Of a DNA stretch of 64,000 nt, positions 8,305 through 17,730 are shown one piece after another. Each line of letters starts with the position of its first letter. Position 1 is the first letter of the stretch. Under the pieces are notes generated by a model, which was given only the letters and a program-made list of their open reading frames with translations, was not told the DNA's origin and did no database searches. A program made the position numbers and the translations under genes. This DNA comes from Kutzneria chonburiensis (GTDB lineage Bacteria > Actinomycetota > Actinomycetes > Mycobacteriales > Pseudonocardiaceae), in contig NZ_CP097263.1 in NCBI RefSeq assembly GCF_028622115.1, forward strand, positions 5,828,001 through 5,892,000, read 5' to 3'.

Positions 8305-9066
8305 ATGTTCCGTGAGTTCTTCGCCCGGGTGCGGGCCGAGGCCGAGGCCCAGCGCGTCTCGCGGGTTCGTGTCGACAACGTGCCGATGCGGAGCCTGACC
8401 GAGCCGTACAGCTTCGAGTTCTCCTGCACGATCGAGTACGTGCTGGCGCGTCGGGGGCAGCTCCACCGCGCACTACCCGAGGTCGCGAAACACGGGATCC
8501 TGCAACGGGTCGCCCGAGTGGCGCTGGGCACGCGCCTGACCGAGGCCGCCCTGCTGCAGACCCACCTGGCGGCGGAACTGGGCCTTGGCAGCCTTGAGCC
8601 GACCGGCGAGCTGCGCGTGTGGGCGACCGACGTCGTCGTCACCGCGGCGGAGGCCGATGTCCAGGCCGTCCATCAGCGGCACGAGCTCCAGCGCAAGATG
8701 CAGGTGTGGCAGTACGAGCGCGAGATCGAGCGTAAGGCGCGTGACTTCACCGCGGAGATGCTCGCCGAACCGAACCTGGCGGTCGCGTGGTGGTTGTCGC
8801 ACAATCCGCAGCAGGTGACCCAGGCCCTTGGCATGGTCGAGCCGATCGCCCGGCTCAGCGCGATCATCCACGGCCGGCCGGCGACTGATGCCGTCGAGCT
8901 GACCACCGAGGACCAACTACTCGCCGCCACCGAGACGCTGTTCGCCGGTCTTGACGAGTGGAGCCGGGCGCTGCTCGGTGATCAGCTCGCCAAGACGTTG
9001 GCCGCGTTCGGGCAGGTCGGTCTGGCCGACCGGGTCCGCCAGCGGCTGGACACACCGGTGACCTGA
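8305..9066 (+). CDS. Hypothetical protein, possible SPFH/band-7-like with helical tail
   Basis: The third gene of the coupled operon, four bases after the previous stop with a GGAAGGAA ribosome site. The 253-residue product starts with an amphipathic Arg-rich helix, then a beta-rich section (YSFEFSCTIEYVL ... LRVWATDVVV) separated by a helical pair (HGILQRVARVAL, LTEAALLQTHLAAELG). A long charged helix follows (about 115-150). The order strand-strand, two helices, strand, then a coiled coil recalls stomatin/prohibitin (SPFH) domains, but there is no transmembrane anchor. The call is tentative. Its 3' end converges on glnD; as the sequence stands the two reading frames overlap by 150 bp, although glnD probably really ends before this gene. 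Confidence 0.6.
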   Translation: MFREFFARVRAEAEAQRVSRVRVDNVPMRSLTEPYSFEFSCTIEYVLARRGQLHRALPEVAKHGILQRVARVALGTRLTEAALLQTHLAAELGLGSLEPTGELRVWATDVVVTAAEADVQAVHQRHELQRKMQVWQYEREIERKARDFTAEMLAEPNLAVAWWLSHNPQQVTQALGMVEPIARLSAIIHGRPATDAVELTTEDQLLAATETLFAGLDEWSRALLGDQLAKTLAAFGQVGLADRVRQRLDTPVT

Positions 9067-11442
9067 GGTCCCGGTGTGTCCAGGCGGGCTACCCCTCGCG
9101 GCGGCCAGGACGGCGCGTTCGATGTCGCGGCGGCGGGTGGGGTCGAGGGGGTCGCCGTCCTGGGGGACGAGGCAGAAGGAGTCGACGACGGTGCCGCCGA
9201 GGGTGGCGACCTTGGCCCACCGCACGTCGAGCTTGGCGCCCTCCAAGGTGGCGGCGAGGCGGTGGAGGAGGCCGATGCGGTCGGCGGCGCGGAGTTCCAT
9301 GACGATGGCGCCGGCGGCCTCGTCGTCGAACCAGAGGACGCGAGGGGGCGGGGCGTCGGTTGGGGGACCGCCGTAGTCCCGTTCCTTGGCGGAGAGGCGC
9401 TCGGACAGGTGGAGCTCGCCGGCGATGGCCCGGGTGAGCTGCTCACGGATGAGGCCGGGATCGGGGAAGGAACCGAAGCGGGGCGACACGGAGAAGACGT
9501 CTACGGCTACGTCGGAGTGGGAGCGCAGGGCGGCGGAGTGGACTTCGAGGGAGTTCAGGGCCAAGACGCCGGCGGCGCGGGAGAGAAGGCCGGGACGGTC
9601 GGGGGCGACGACGGTGACGACGGCGGTCTGCCCCTCCTCGGCGATGAGCACATCGGGCTTCCCGGACAGGGAAACCTTCTGCGCCAAGGACTGCTGGGAA
9701 GCGTCGAGGGGCTCGGGCCGCGGCGAAGGCTCGCCGGCCATGGCGGCGCGGCATCGGCGAACGAGGTCGGCGATGAGACCGGACTTCCAGTCGGTCCACA
9801 CGCCGGGACCGGTGGCCAGGGAATCGGCCTCGGCCAAGGCGTGCAAGATCTCCAAGAGGGCCGGGTCGCCGCCGAGGGTCTCGACGACGCGGGTGACGGT
9901 GGCCTCGTCCTCGACGTCACGGCGAGTGGCGGTGTGCGGCAACAACAGGTGGTGCCGAACGGCGGCCGACAGCACCTGCACGTCGTTGGGCCACAACCCG
10001 AGGCGCTCGCCGATCTGGGTGGCCAGGGCGGCCCCGACCTCGGAGTGGTCGGCGTCCCGGCCCTTGCCGATGTCGTGCAGCAAAGCGGCCAGCAGCAACA
10101 GGTCCGGCCGGGAGACGGTGGTCGCGAGACGAGCGGCCTGGGCGGTGGCCTGCACGAGGTGCCGGTCGACGGTCCAGGTGTGCGCGAGGTCCCGCGGCGG
10201 CAGGTCGCGAACGGCGCCCCACTCGGGGAAAAGCCGGCCCCACAAGCCGGTCCGGTCGTACGCCTCGACGACGTCGATCAGACCGGGACCGGTGCCCAGC
10301 AGCCCCAACAGCTCTTCCCGGGCCTCCCGAGGCCACGGCTTGCGCAGCTCGGGCGAGGAATCGGCGAGACGGGTCAGAGTTCCCGGCGCGATGGGGGTGT
10401 TGGCCCTGGCGGCGGCGCCGGCGACGCGGAGCAGCAGCCCGGGGTCACGGCTGGGCACGGCATCCCGAGCCAGGGCAACCTCGTTGCCGTGCAGGACAAC
10501 GCCGTCGTCCAACGGCCGCCTGGCCGGGCCACGCCGCAAAGCCGACCGCCCGAACGCGCCGATTCCCTTACGGGGAGCGGCAGCGCGAGCCGAGCGCAAA
10601 GCGACGTCCACGGCGTAGACGACGGTCCGCCCGGCCGAGGACAACGCCCGGGCAAGGCCGAAACGGTCCCCCATGGACAGTGCGGTGGCGACCTCGTCGC
10701 CCTCCTGCGCATGCAGCACGTCACGAGATTTTCCGCTGGCGCGCCGCAATTCCGTACGGACGTCGAGCAGCAACTCCCGCGCCTGCTCGACATCGGTCCC
10801 GGGCCGGTCGATGACCTGGGCGACGGCCAGGGCGTCCACGAGCTGGAGATCACGCAGCCCGCCGCGCCCGTGCTTGAGGTCGGGCTCGACCCGGTGCGCC
10901 ACCTCGCCGGACGACGCCCAACGCCGCTTGGCCTGGTCGGCGAGCTCGTCGAGACGGTCCCTGATCCCGGCCCGCCACTGCTGCCGGGCGGAAGTGATCA
11001 GACGCTCGGCGACTTCTTGATCGCCGGCCAGGAATCTGGCCTCCAGCAAGCCAAGTGCCACCCGCAGGTCGCTGCCGGCTACGCGCAGCGCCTCGCCGAC
11101 GGTCCGCACGGAATGGTCCAGCCCAACACCGGAGTTCCACAGCGGGTACCACAGTTTCTCGGCGACCGTGTCGATGTCCTTACGTCCATTGTGGACGAGA
11201 ACGAGGTCGAGGTCCGAACCCGGCACGAAGTCCCTGCGCCCCAAGGCCCCTACGGCCACCAGGGCGGCCCCGCTGCCCACGCCGGCGGTGCCGGCGTGGG
11301 CAGTGAGCCAGAACTCGTGCAGGTCGACCAGCGCTTCTCGCAGCGCTTCCGCCGGCAGTCGCCGGTGACCCGGTGCGGGCTTGAGCAGGAGATCCCTTGC
11401 CCGCACCAGGTCATCGGCGGTGACAGCCCCCAGATCCGTCAT
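8917..11442 (-). CDS. glnD: [Protein-PII] uridylyltransferase/uridylyl-removing enzyme GlnD (3' end probably frameshifted)
   Basis: GlnD modifies and demodifies the PII protein in response to glutamine (in actinomycetes often by adenylylation). Domains in order: nucleotidyltransferase with GALGRR and GSDLDL (residues 65-80), a helical linker, an HD domain with HTWTVDRH and LLHDIGKG, and two C-terminal ACT domains (VTVVAPDRPGLL and VMELRAADRIGLL). Homology stops at about ERAVLAAARG; the frame then runs 57 codons further into the convergent gene. A TAG at 9089-9091 would close the gene if the run of four G were five, so 9089 is the likely true end. It begins 10 bp after glnB, as the last gene of amtB-glnB-glnD. 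Confidence 0.93.
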   Translation of the reverse strand: MTDLGAVTADDLVRARDLLLKPAPGHRRLPAEALREALVDLHEFWLTAHAGTAGVGSGAALVAVGALGRRDFVPGSDLDLVLVHNGRKDIDTVAEKLWYPLWNSGVGLDHSVRTVGEALRVAGSDLRVALGLLEARFLAGDQEVAERLITSARQQWRAGIRDRLDELADQAKRRWASSGEVAHRVEPDLKHGRGGLRDLQLVDALAVAQVIDRPGTDVEQARELLLDVRTELRRASGKSRDVLHAQEGDEVATALSMGDRFGLARALSSAGRTVVYAVDVALRSARAAAPRKGIGAFGRSALRRGPARRPLDDGVVLHGNEVALARDAVPSRDPGLLLRVAGAAARANTPIAPGTLTRLADSSPELRKPWPREAREELLGLLGTGPGLIDVVEAYDRTGLWGRLFPEWGAVRDLPPRDLAHTWTVDRHLVQATAQAARLATTVSRPDLLLLAALLHDIGKGRDADHSEVGAALATQIGERLGLWPNDVQVLSAAVRHHLLLPHTATRRDVEDEATVTRVVETLGGDPALLEILHALAEADSLATGPGVWTDWKSGLIADLVRRCRAAMAGEPSPRPEPLDASQQSLAQKVSLSGKPDVLIAEEGQTAVVTVVAPDRPGLLSRAAGVLALNSLEVHSAALRSHSDVAVDVFSVSPRFGSFPDPGLIREQLTRAIAGELHLSERLSAKERDYGGPPTDAPPPRVLWFDDEAAGAIVMELRAADRIGLLHRLAATLEGAKLDVRWAKVATLGGTVVDSFCLVPQDGDPLDPTRRRDIERAVLAAARGSPPGHTGTSGHRCVQPLADPVGQTDLPERGQRLGELITEQRPAPLVKTGEQRLGGGE

Positions 11443-11452
11443 GCCAGGCCTT

Positions 11453-13116
<1,664 letters not shown>

Positions 13117-13165
13117 ATCGTCCTCCCGTGCGGGCGCCAGTTGCACGGAAGCTTCACCAGCGGCT

Positions 13166-13203
13166 GTTTCACGGGCCTTCGCGTCATGTTTCGCGGGCGT
13201 GAA
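13166..13203 (-). promoter_or_regulatory. Candidate GlnR box upstream of amtB
   Basis: Read on the minus strand the site is TTCAC-N6-GAAAC-N6-CGAAG-N6-GAAAC. The two perfect GAAAC elements are exactly 22 bp apart, as in actinomycete GlnR operators (gTnAC-n6-GAAAC repeated). The second gTnAC element is poor. The site ends about 50 bp before the amtB start. In Streptomyces and Amycolatopsis, GlnR activates amtB-glnK-glnD. Confidence 0.6.
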
Positions 13204-13301
13204 CTGTCGGCGGTGCGGTGTTAACAGGGCATTTCCGCCGGCCTACCCGTCCGGTTTCGGTGACGTTCCGTCAGCGTCCGGGCAGCTGTGCGTCGCCCAA
13301 C

Positions 13302-14780
13302 TCAGGCACTGACCGCCTCGGACGGGGCACCCCGTACCGCACGGTGGCGACGGGTGATCATCGTGACCAGGCCCAGCACGAGCAGGTTGGCCAGCAGCGC
13401 GACCACGCCGGTGTTCAGGTCCTTGAGCGGCTGCGGCAGCCACGGGGCCAGGCCGGTCAGCGTCGCCCCGCTGATGGTGAACGCGGCGACCACGGCCACC
13501 CCGACCACGATGCCGGCGGCCGCGCCGGCGGTGTTGACCAGCCGTCGGCGGCACAGGCTGAGGACCATCGCCGGGAACAGCTGCGTGACCAGCGAGTAGC
13601 CCATCAGCAGCAGGGAGACGATGGTGTCGCCGCCGTTGAACGTGAAGTACAGGGCGACCAGCGCGACCACCGGCACCAGGATCTTGGCCAGCACCGCGGT
13701 CTGCCGGTCGGTGGTGGCCGGCCGGGCCACCCGGTAGATGTTCTTGGCCAGCATGGTCGCCGCGGTCATCAGGATCAGCGAGCCCGGCACCAGCGCCGTC
13801 AGCACGCCGGCGCCACCGACCACGCCCACGAACCACGGGTCGAAGGTCTTGGCCGTGATACGCAGCAGCGACAGGTCGCCGTCGCTGCCCTTCAGCCCCG
13901 GCACCACCAGCACGGCGGCGAAACCGGCGAAGAACACGAACAGCAGGATCAGCTGGTACAGCGGCAACACGACGGCGTTGCGACGGAAAACGCGCTCGTC
14001 ACGGGCGGTGTAGACGGCGCCGAACGAGTGCGGCCACATGTAGAAGCCGAACGCCGACAGCAGCACCGTGGACACGAACCAGCTGGGGCTCATGCCCTTG
14101 GACGGCAACGTGAGGAAGCCGGGCTTGGCCGCGTCGATGGCGTGGAACATCGCCCCGAAGCCGCCGAAGTAGTGCAGCGGCAGGTAGATGCCGAGGAACA
14201 CGACGACCACCAGGATCAGCACGTCCTTGAGCGCCGCGGTCCATGCCGAGCCGCGCACGCCGGAGATCGTCACGTACGCGGCCAGCACCACGGTGCCGGC
14301 GATGATCGCCGCCGCGTACGGGATCCGGCCGCCGGAGGTCTCGGAGACGATGATGCCAAGGCCCTTGAGCTGGAGCACCAGGTACGGCACGAGCGCCACG
14401 ACGCCGACCAGCGACACCAGCACGCCGAGGCCGGGGCTGTCGAACTTGGCCGTGAAGAAGTCGGCCTGGGACAGCAGGCCCTTGCGCTTGGCGTAGCGCC
14501 ACAGCGTGGGCAGCAGCCAGTACGACATGACGAACGCGATGGAGCCGTAGCACAGGATGTAGAAGGCCGGGCCGCCCTTGCCGTAGGCCCAGCCGGACCC
14601 GCCGAGGAAGGTGAAGGTCGTGTAGATCTCGCCGGCCATCAGCAGGAACACGAAGACCGAGCCGAAGCCCCGCCCGCCGACCGACCACTGCTCCAGGTCC
14701 ATGTCACGGCCGCGGCGGGCCTGTAGCGCCAACGCCACCGCGACCAGCACGGTGGCCACGACCACCAGCAGCGCGGTCAC
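13302..14780 (-). CDS. Sodium:solute symporter (SSS family), MctP-like
   Basis: A 492-residue polytopic protein of the SSS family with about 13 membrane helices. It shows WSVGGRGFG near the N-terminus, the Na+-site region GEIYTTFTFLGGSGWAYGKGG (quoted from GEIYT to GKGG), and ALVPGSLILMTAATMLAKNIYR late in the protein. It most resembles the monocarboxylate (MctP) subgroup, though substrate cannot be read from sequence. It starts with GTG overlapping the stop of the small DUF3311 gene, a constant partner of this subgroup. The pair lies between the amtB operon and ftsY and is probably transcribed on its own from within 14972-15151. Confidence 0.9.
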   Translation of the reverse strand: MTALLVVVATVLVAVALALQARRGRDMDLEQWSVGGRGFGSVFVFLLMAGEIYTTFTFLGGSGWAYGKGGPAFYILCYGSIAFVMSYWLLPTLWRYAKRKGLLSQADFFTAKFDSPGLGVLVSLVGVVALVPYLVLQLKGLGIIVSETSGGRIPYAAAIIAGTVVLAAYVTISGVRGSAWTAALKDVLILVVVVFLGIYLPLHYFGGFGAMFHAIDAAKPGFLTLPSKGMSPSWFVSTVLLSAFGFYMWPHSFGAVYTARDERVFRRNAVVLPLYQLILLFVFFAGFAAVLVVPGLKGSDGDLSLLRITAKTFDPWFVGVVGGAGVLTALVPGSLILMTAATMLAKNIYRVARPATTDRQTAVLAKILVPVVALVALYFTFNGGDTIVSLLLMGYSLVTQLFPAMVLSLCRRRLVNTAGAAAGIVVGVAVVAAFTISGATLTGLAPWLPQPLKDLNTGVVALLANLLVLGLVTMITRRHRAVRGAPSEAVSA

Positions 14781-14971
14781 TCGCCGCTCCGGTTGGCCGG
14801 GTCGAGCTTGTAGATCACGGCCAGCACGACCGAGGTCAGCACGACCCAGGCCAGCATCCAGAACAGGATGAACGGCAGGCCGAGCACGTACGGCTCGGTC
14901 CGGTCGGCGAACCAGGCGCCGCCGAGCATTCCCAGCACCGGCAGCACGCCCAGCAGGTGGCGTGGTCGCAT
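14777..14971 (-). CDS. DUF3311 small membrane protein
   Basis: A 64-residue protein with two membrane helices (about 8-22 and 30-52) separated by a short loop containing PYVLGLPFILFW. This pattern and its place directly before an SSS symporter define the DUF3311 family, which is thought to be an accessory subunit or assembly factor of the symporter. Its TGA overlaps the GTG of the symporter by four bases, so synthesis is coupled. Confidence 0.88.
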   Translation of the reverse strand: MRPRHLLGVLPVLGMLGGAWFADRTEPYVLGLPFILFWMLAWVVLTSVVLAVIYKLDPANRSGE

Positions 14972-15151
14972 TGAGCCTCCCCGCAGCCCGGCAATTCCGC
15001 GATACGGAACCCCTCTACCAGGTTTGGGGGGAATCCAACGTCGACCTCGGACGGTGTGTCAAGACCTACCCACCGAGCGTTACACGACCGACCATCGGAT
15101 GTCAGCCGAGCAAGGCATCGACGACCCGCGGCGGAACGGGCCCGAAGCTGT

Positions 15152-15194
15152 GAACGGACCATTCCCAAACTCCGAGTTGAGGAATGGTCCGTTC
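15152..15194. terminator. Long hairpin after ftsY
   Basis: A perfect 14-bp stem (GAACGGACCATTCC and its complement) encloses a 15-base loop that itself contains AACTC/GAGTT. It begins 20 bp after the ftsY stop, with no T-run. It probably ends ftsY transcription or stabilises its 3' end. Confidence 0.7.
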
Positions 15195-15214
15195 CGAAGA
15201 CCGGAAGCCGCTCG

Positions 15215-16531
15215 TCAGCCGAGCAGGGCGTCGACGAACGCCCCGGGCTCGAACGGGGCCAGGTCGTCCGGGCCCTCGCCGAGGCCGACGAGCTTGACCG
15301 GGACGCCGAGCTCGCGCTGGACCTGGAACACGATGCCGCCCTTGGCCGTGCCGTCGAGCTTGGTCAGCACCACGCCGGTGACGTCGACGACCTCGCCGAA
15401 CACCCGGGCCTGGGTGAGCCCGTTCTGGCCGGTGGTGGCGTCCAGCACCAGCAGCACCTCGTCGACCAGCGCCTGCTTCTCCACGACCCGCTTGACCTTG
15501 CCCAGCTCGTCCATCAGGCCGGTCTTGGTGTGCAGCCGGCCGGCGGTGTCGACCAGGACGGCGTCGACCTTCGAGTCCACGCCCTGCTTGACGGCGTCGA
15601 ACGCGACAGCGGCCGGGTCGGCCCCTTCGCGACCGCGCACGATTTCCGCCCCGACCCGGGAGCCCCAGGTGGCGAGCTGCTCGGCGGCAGCGGCGCGGAA
15701 GGTGTCGGCGGCGCCGAGCAGCACGGTGCGGCCGTCGGCCACGAGCACGCGGGCCAGCTTGCCGGTGGTGGTGGTCTTGCCGGTGCCGTTGACCCCGACG
15801 ACCAGCAGCACGGCCGGCCGGCCGTCGTTGGGCAGCGCCCGCACGGACCGTTCCATGTCCGGGTGCAGCGCCTCGACCAGCACCTCGCGCAGCAGCGCCC
15901 GCGCCTCGGCGGCATCACGCACGCCCTGCGAGGCGATCTTCGTACGGAGCGAGGCGACGATCTCGGCCGAGGTGGCGGCGCCGAGGTCGGCCATCAGCAG
16001 CTGGTCCTCGATCTCCTCCCAGGAGTCCTCGTCGAGGTCGCCGGCGCCGAGCAGACCGAGCAGGCTCTTGCCGAACATCGTCTGGGAGCGGGCCAGCCGG
16101 CCGCGCAGCCGCTGCATGCGACCCTCGGTCGGTTCGATGTCATCGAGTTCCGGCTCGACGGCCATCTCCGGTTCCGGCAGGTCGACGTCGACCAGGGTCC
16201 GGCGCTCGGAGTCGCGCGGCACCGAGGCGTCGTCGCCGACGCCGGGCTGGCCGTCGACCTCGGTCCGGTCGGCCACCGGATGCTCGACCGGCTCCCTGAC
16301 CGCCGTGCCACCGCCCGTAGACCCGTGGGGGGCGGAGCCTTCGCGCGCGGACAAACTGAAGCCGCCGTCGGCCTGGTAGCCGCCGCCCTTGGGCTTGTCC
16401 AGCTCCTCCTTCTTCGTCATGTCGATGCGCCGCCGGCGGGCCAGCACGAGCCCGACCACCAGGGCGACGAGCAGGACCGCCAGCACGACGGCGCCGATCA
16501 CGATGAGCTGGGTAGGAGTCACGTCATCCAT
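15215..16531 (-). CDS. ftsY: Signal recognition particle receptor FtsY
   Basis: FtsY docks ribosome-SRP complexes at the membrane by forming a GTPase pair with Ffh. The 438-residue protein has an N-terminal membrane helix (about 8-31, followed by ARRRR), an acidic low-complexity linker (40-135), the NG domain with G1 GVNGTGKTTTT (246-256), DTFRAAA, DTAGR and TKLDGTAKGG, and a short C-terminus ending in FVDALLG. A membrane helix instead of the E. coli acidic A-domain alone is usual in actinobacteria. ATG at 16531 was chosen because it directly precedes the membrane helix; longer starts add residues without homology. It is divergent from anmK with only 62 bp between start codons. Confidence 0.96.
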   Translation of the reverse strand: MDDVTPTQLIVIGAVVLAVLLVALVVGLVLARRRRIDMTKKEELDKPKGGGYQADGGFSLSAREGSAPHGSTGGGTAVREPVEHPVADRTEVDGQPGVGDDASVPRDSERRTLVDVDLPEPEMAVEPELDDIEPTEGRMQRLRGRLARSQTMFGKSLLGLLGAGDLDEDSWEEIEDQLLMADLGAATSAEIVASLRTKIASQGVRDAAEARALLREVLVEALHPDMERSVRALPNDGRPAVLLVVGVNGTGKTTTTGKLARVLVADGRTVLLGAADTFRAAAAEQLATWGSRVGAEIVRGREGADPAAVAFDAVKQGVDSKVDAVLVDTAGRLHTKTGLMDELGKVKRVVEKQALVDEVLLVLDATTGQNGLTQARVFGEVVDVTGVVLTKLDGTAKGGIVFQVQRELGVPVKLVGLGEGPDDLAPFEPGAFVDALLG

Positions 16532-16593
16532 CCTCGCATTCAGGCCCTTGCCAACATCTAACGCATCGACGTCAGGTTTGGTAAGAAACATGC

Positions 16594-17730
16594 ATGAAGG
16601 TCCTCGGCCTGCTCTCCGGCACGTCCATGGACGGCATCGACGCCGCCGTGGCCGACCTCCGCCTGGCCGGGGACACCGTGGAACTCACGCCGTTGCATGC
16701 CACTGCCATTCCTTACCCACAACAGCTGCACACGGAACTGCTCGGCGCGCTGCCGCCGCAGGACTGCACCGCGGCCAAGCTGTGCCAGCTGGACACGTGG
16801 GTCGGCCAGGCGTTCGCCGATGCCGGTACGCAAACGCTTGCCGCGCATCCGGACCTGGAACTCGTCGCCTCGCTCGGGCAGACCATCTATCACTGGGTCG
16901 ACGGTGACCGCTGCAACGGCACGCTCCAGCTCGGCCAGCCGGCGTGGATCGCCGAGGCCACCGGGCTGCCGACGGTCGCCGACCTCAGGGCCCGTGACGT
17001 CGCGCGCGGCGGTCACGGCGCGCCGCTGGCCGCGATCCTCGACGCGCTCTGGCTCGCCGGCCGTGACGACCGCACCTGGGTCGCCCTCAACCTCGGCGGC
17101 ATCGCCAACATCACCGTCGTCGCGCCCGGTCAAGCCCCGATCGCCTACGACACCGGCCCCGGCAACGCGCTGCTCGACCTCGTCGCCCGACGGGTCGGCC
17201 TGCACCAGGACGAGGACGGCGAACTCGCCGCCGACGGGACCGTGCAGCAGGACCTGTTGGAGCTGCTGCTGCACGAGCCCTACTACGCGCGGCCGGCGCC
17301 GAAGTCGACCGGCAAGGAGCTGTTCCACGTCGGCTATCTCGACGGCACCGAGCACCGGGTCGTCGAGGACGTCATGGCCACCATGGTCGAGCTGACCGCG
17401 ATCACGGTCGCTGACGCGTGCAGGAAGCATGGCGCGGACGTGGTCGTCGCCTCCGGCGGCGGCGTGCGCAATCCGACGCTGATGCGAGCCCTGCAACGCC
17501 ATCTCGCGCCGGCCGAACTGTGCGTGAGCGACGACTTCGGCCTGCCCAGCGACGCCAAAGAGGGCTACCTCACCGCCCTGCTCGGCTTCCTGACCTGGCA
17601 CGGCGTGCCGGCCAACGGCCGACTGCTCGGCTCCGTGACACCCGGCCGCGAGCCGCTGCGCCCGCCCCTGCCGCCCGAGGTTCCCGTGTCCAAGCTGCGT
17701 GTAGTGGAGGTGCCCGATGCATCCGGCTGA
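16594..17730 (+). CDS. anmK: Anhydro-N-acetylmuramic acid kinase AnmK
   Basis: AnmK phosphorylates and hydrolyses 1,6-anhydro-MurNAc released by lytic transglycosylases, giving MurNAc-6-phosphate for recycling. The 378-residue protein has the ATP-binding GLLSGTSMDGID (residues 5-16), SLGQTIYH, the catalytic-region VADLRARDVARGGHGAPL (quoted from VADLR to GAPL), LNLGGIANIT, DTGPGN and VASGGGVRNP: the full ASKHA-type kinase set. Length matches the family. The stop codon overlaps the downstream symporter start by 14 bp, a coupling that links the kinase to sugar uptake. No MurQ etherase is visible in the window. Confidence 0.95.
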   Translation: MKVLGLLSGTSMDGIDAAVADLRLAGDTVELTPLHATAIPYPQQLHTELLGALPPQDCTAAKLCQLDTWVGQAFADAGTQTLAAHPDLELVASLGQTIYHWVDGDRCNGTLQLGQPAWIAEATGLPTVADLRARDVARGGHGAPLAAILDALWLAGRDDRTWVALNLGGIANITVVAPGQAPIAYDTGPGNALLDLVARRVGLHQDEDGELAADGTVQQDLLELLLHEPYYARPAPKSTGKELFHVGYLDGTEHRVVEDVMATMVELTAITVADACRKHGADVVVASGGGVRNPTLMRALQRHLAPAELCVSDDFGLPSDAKEGYLTALLGFLTWHGVPANGRLLGSVTPGREPLRPPLPPEVPVSKLRVVEVPDASG

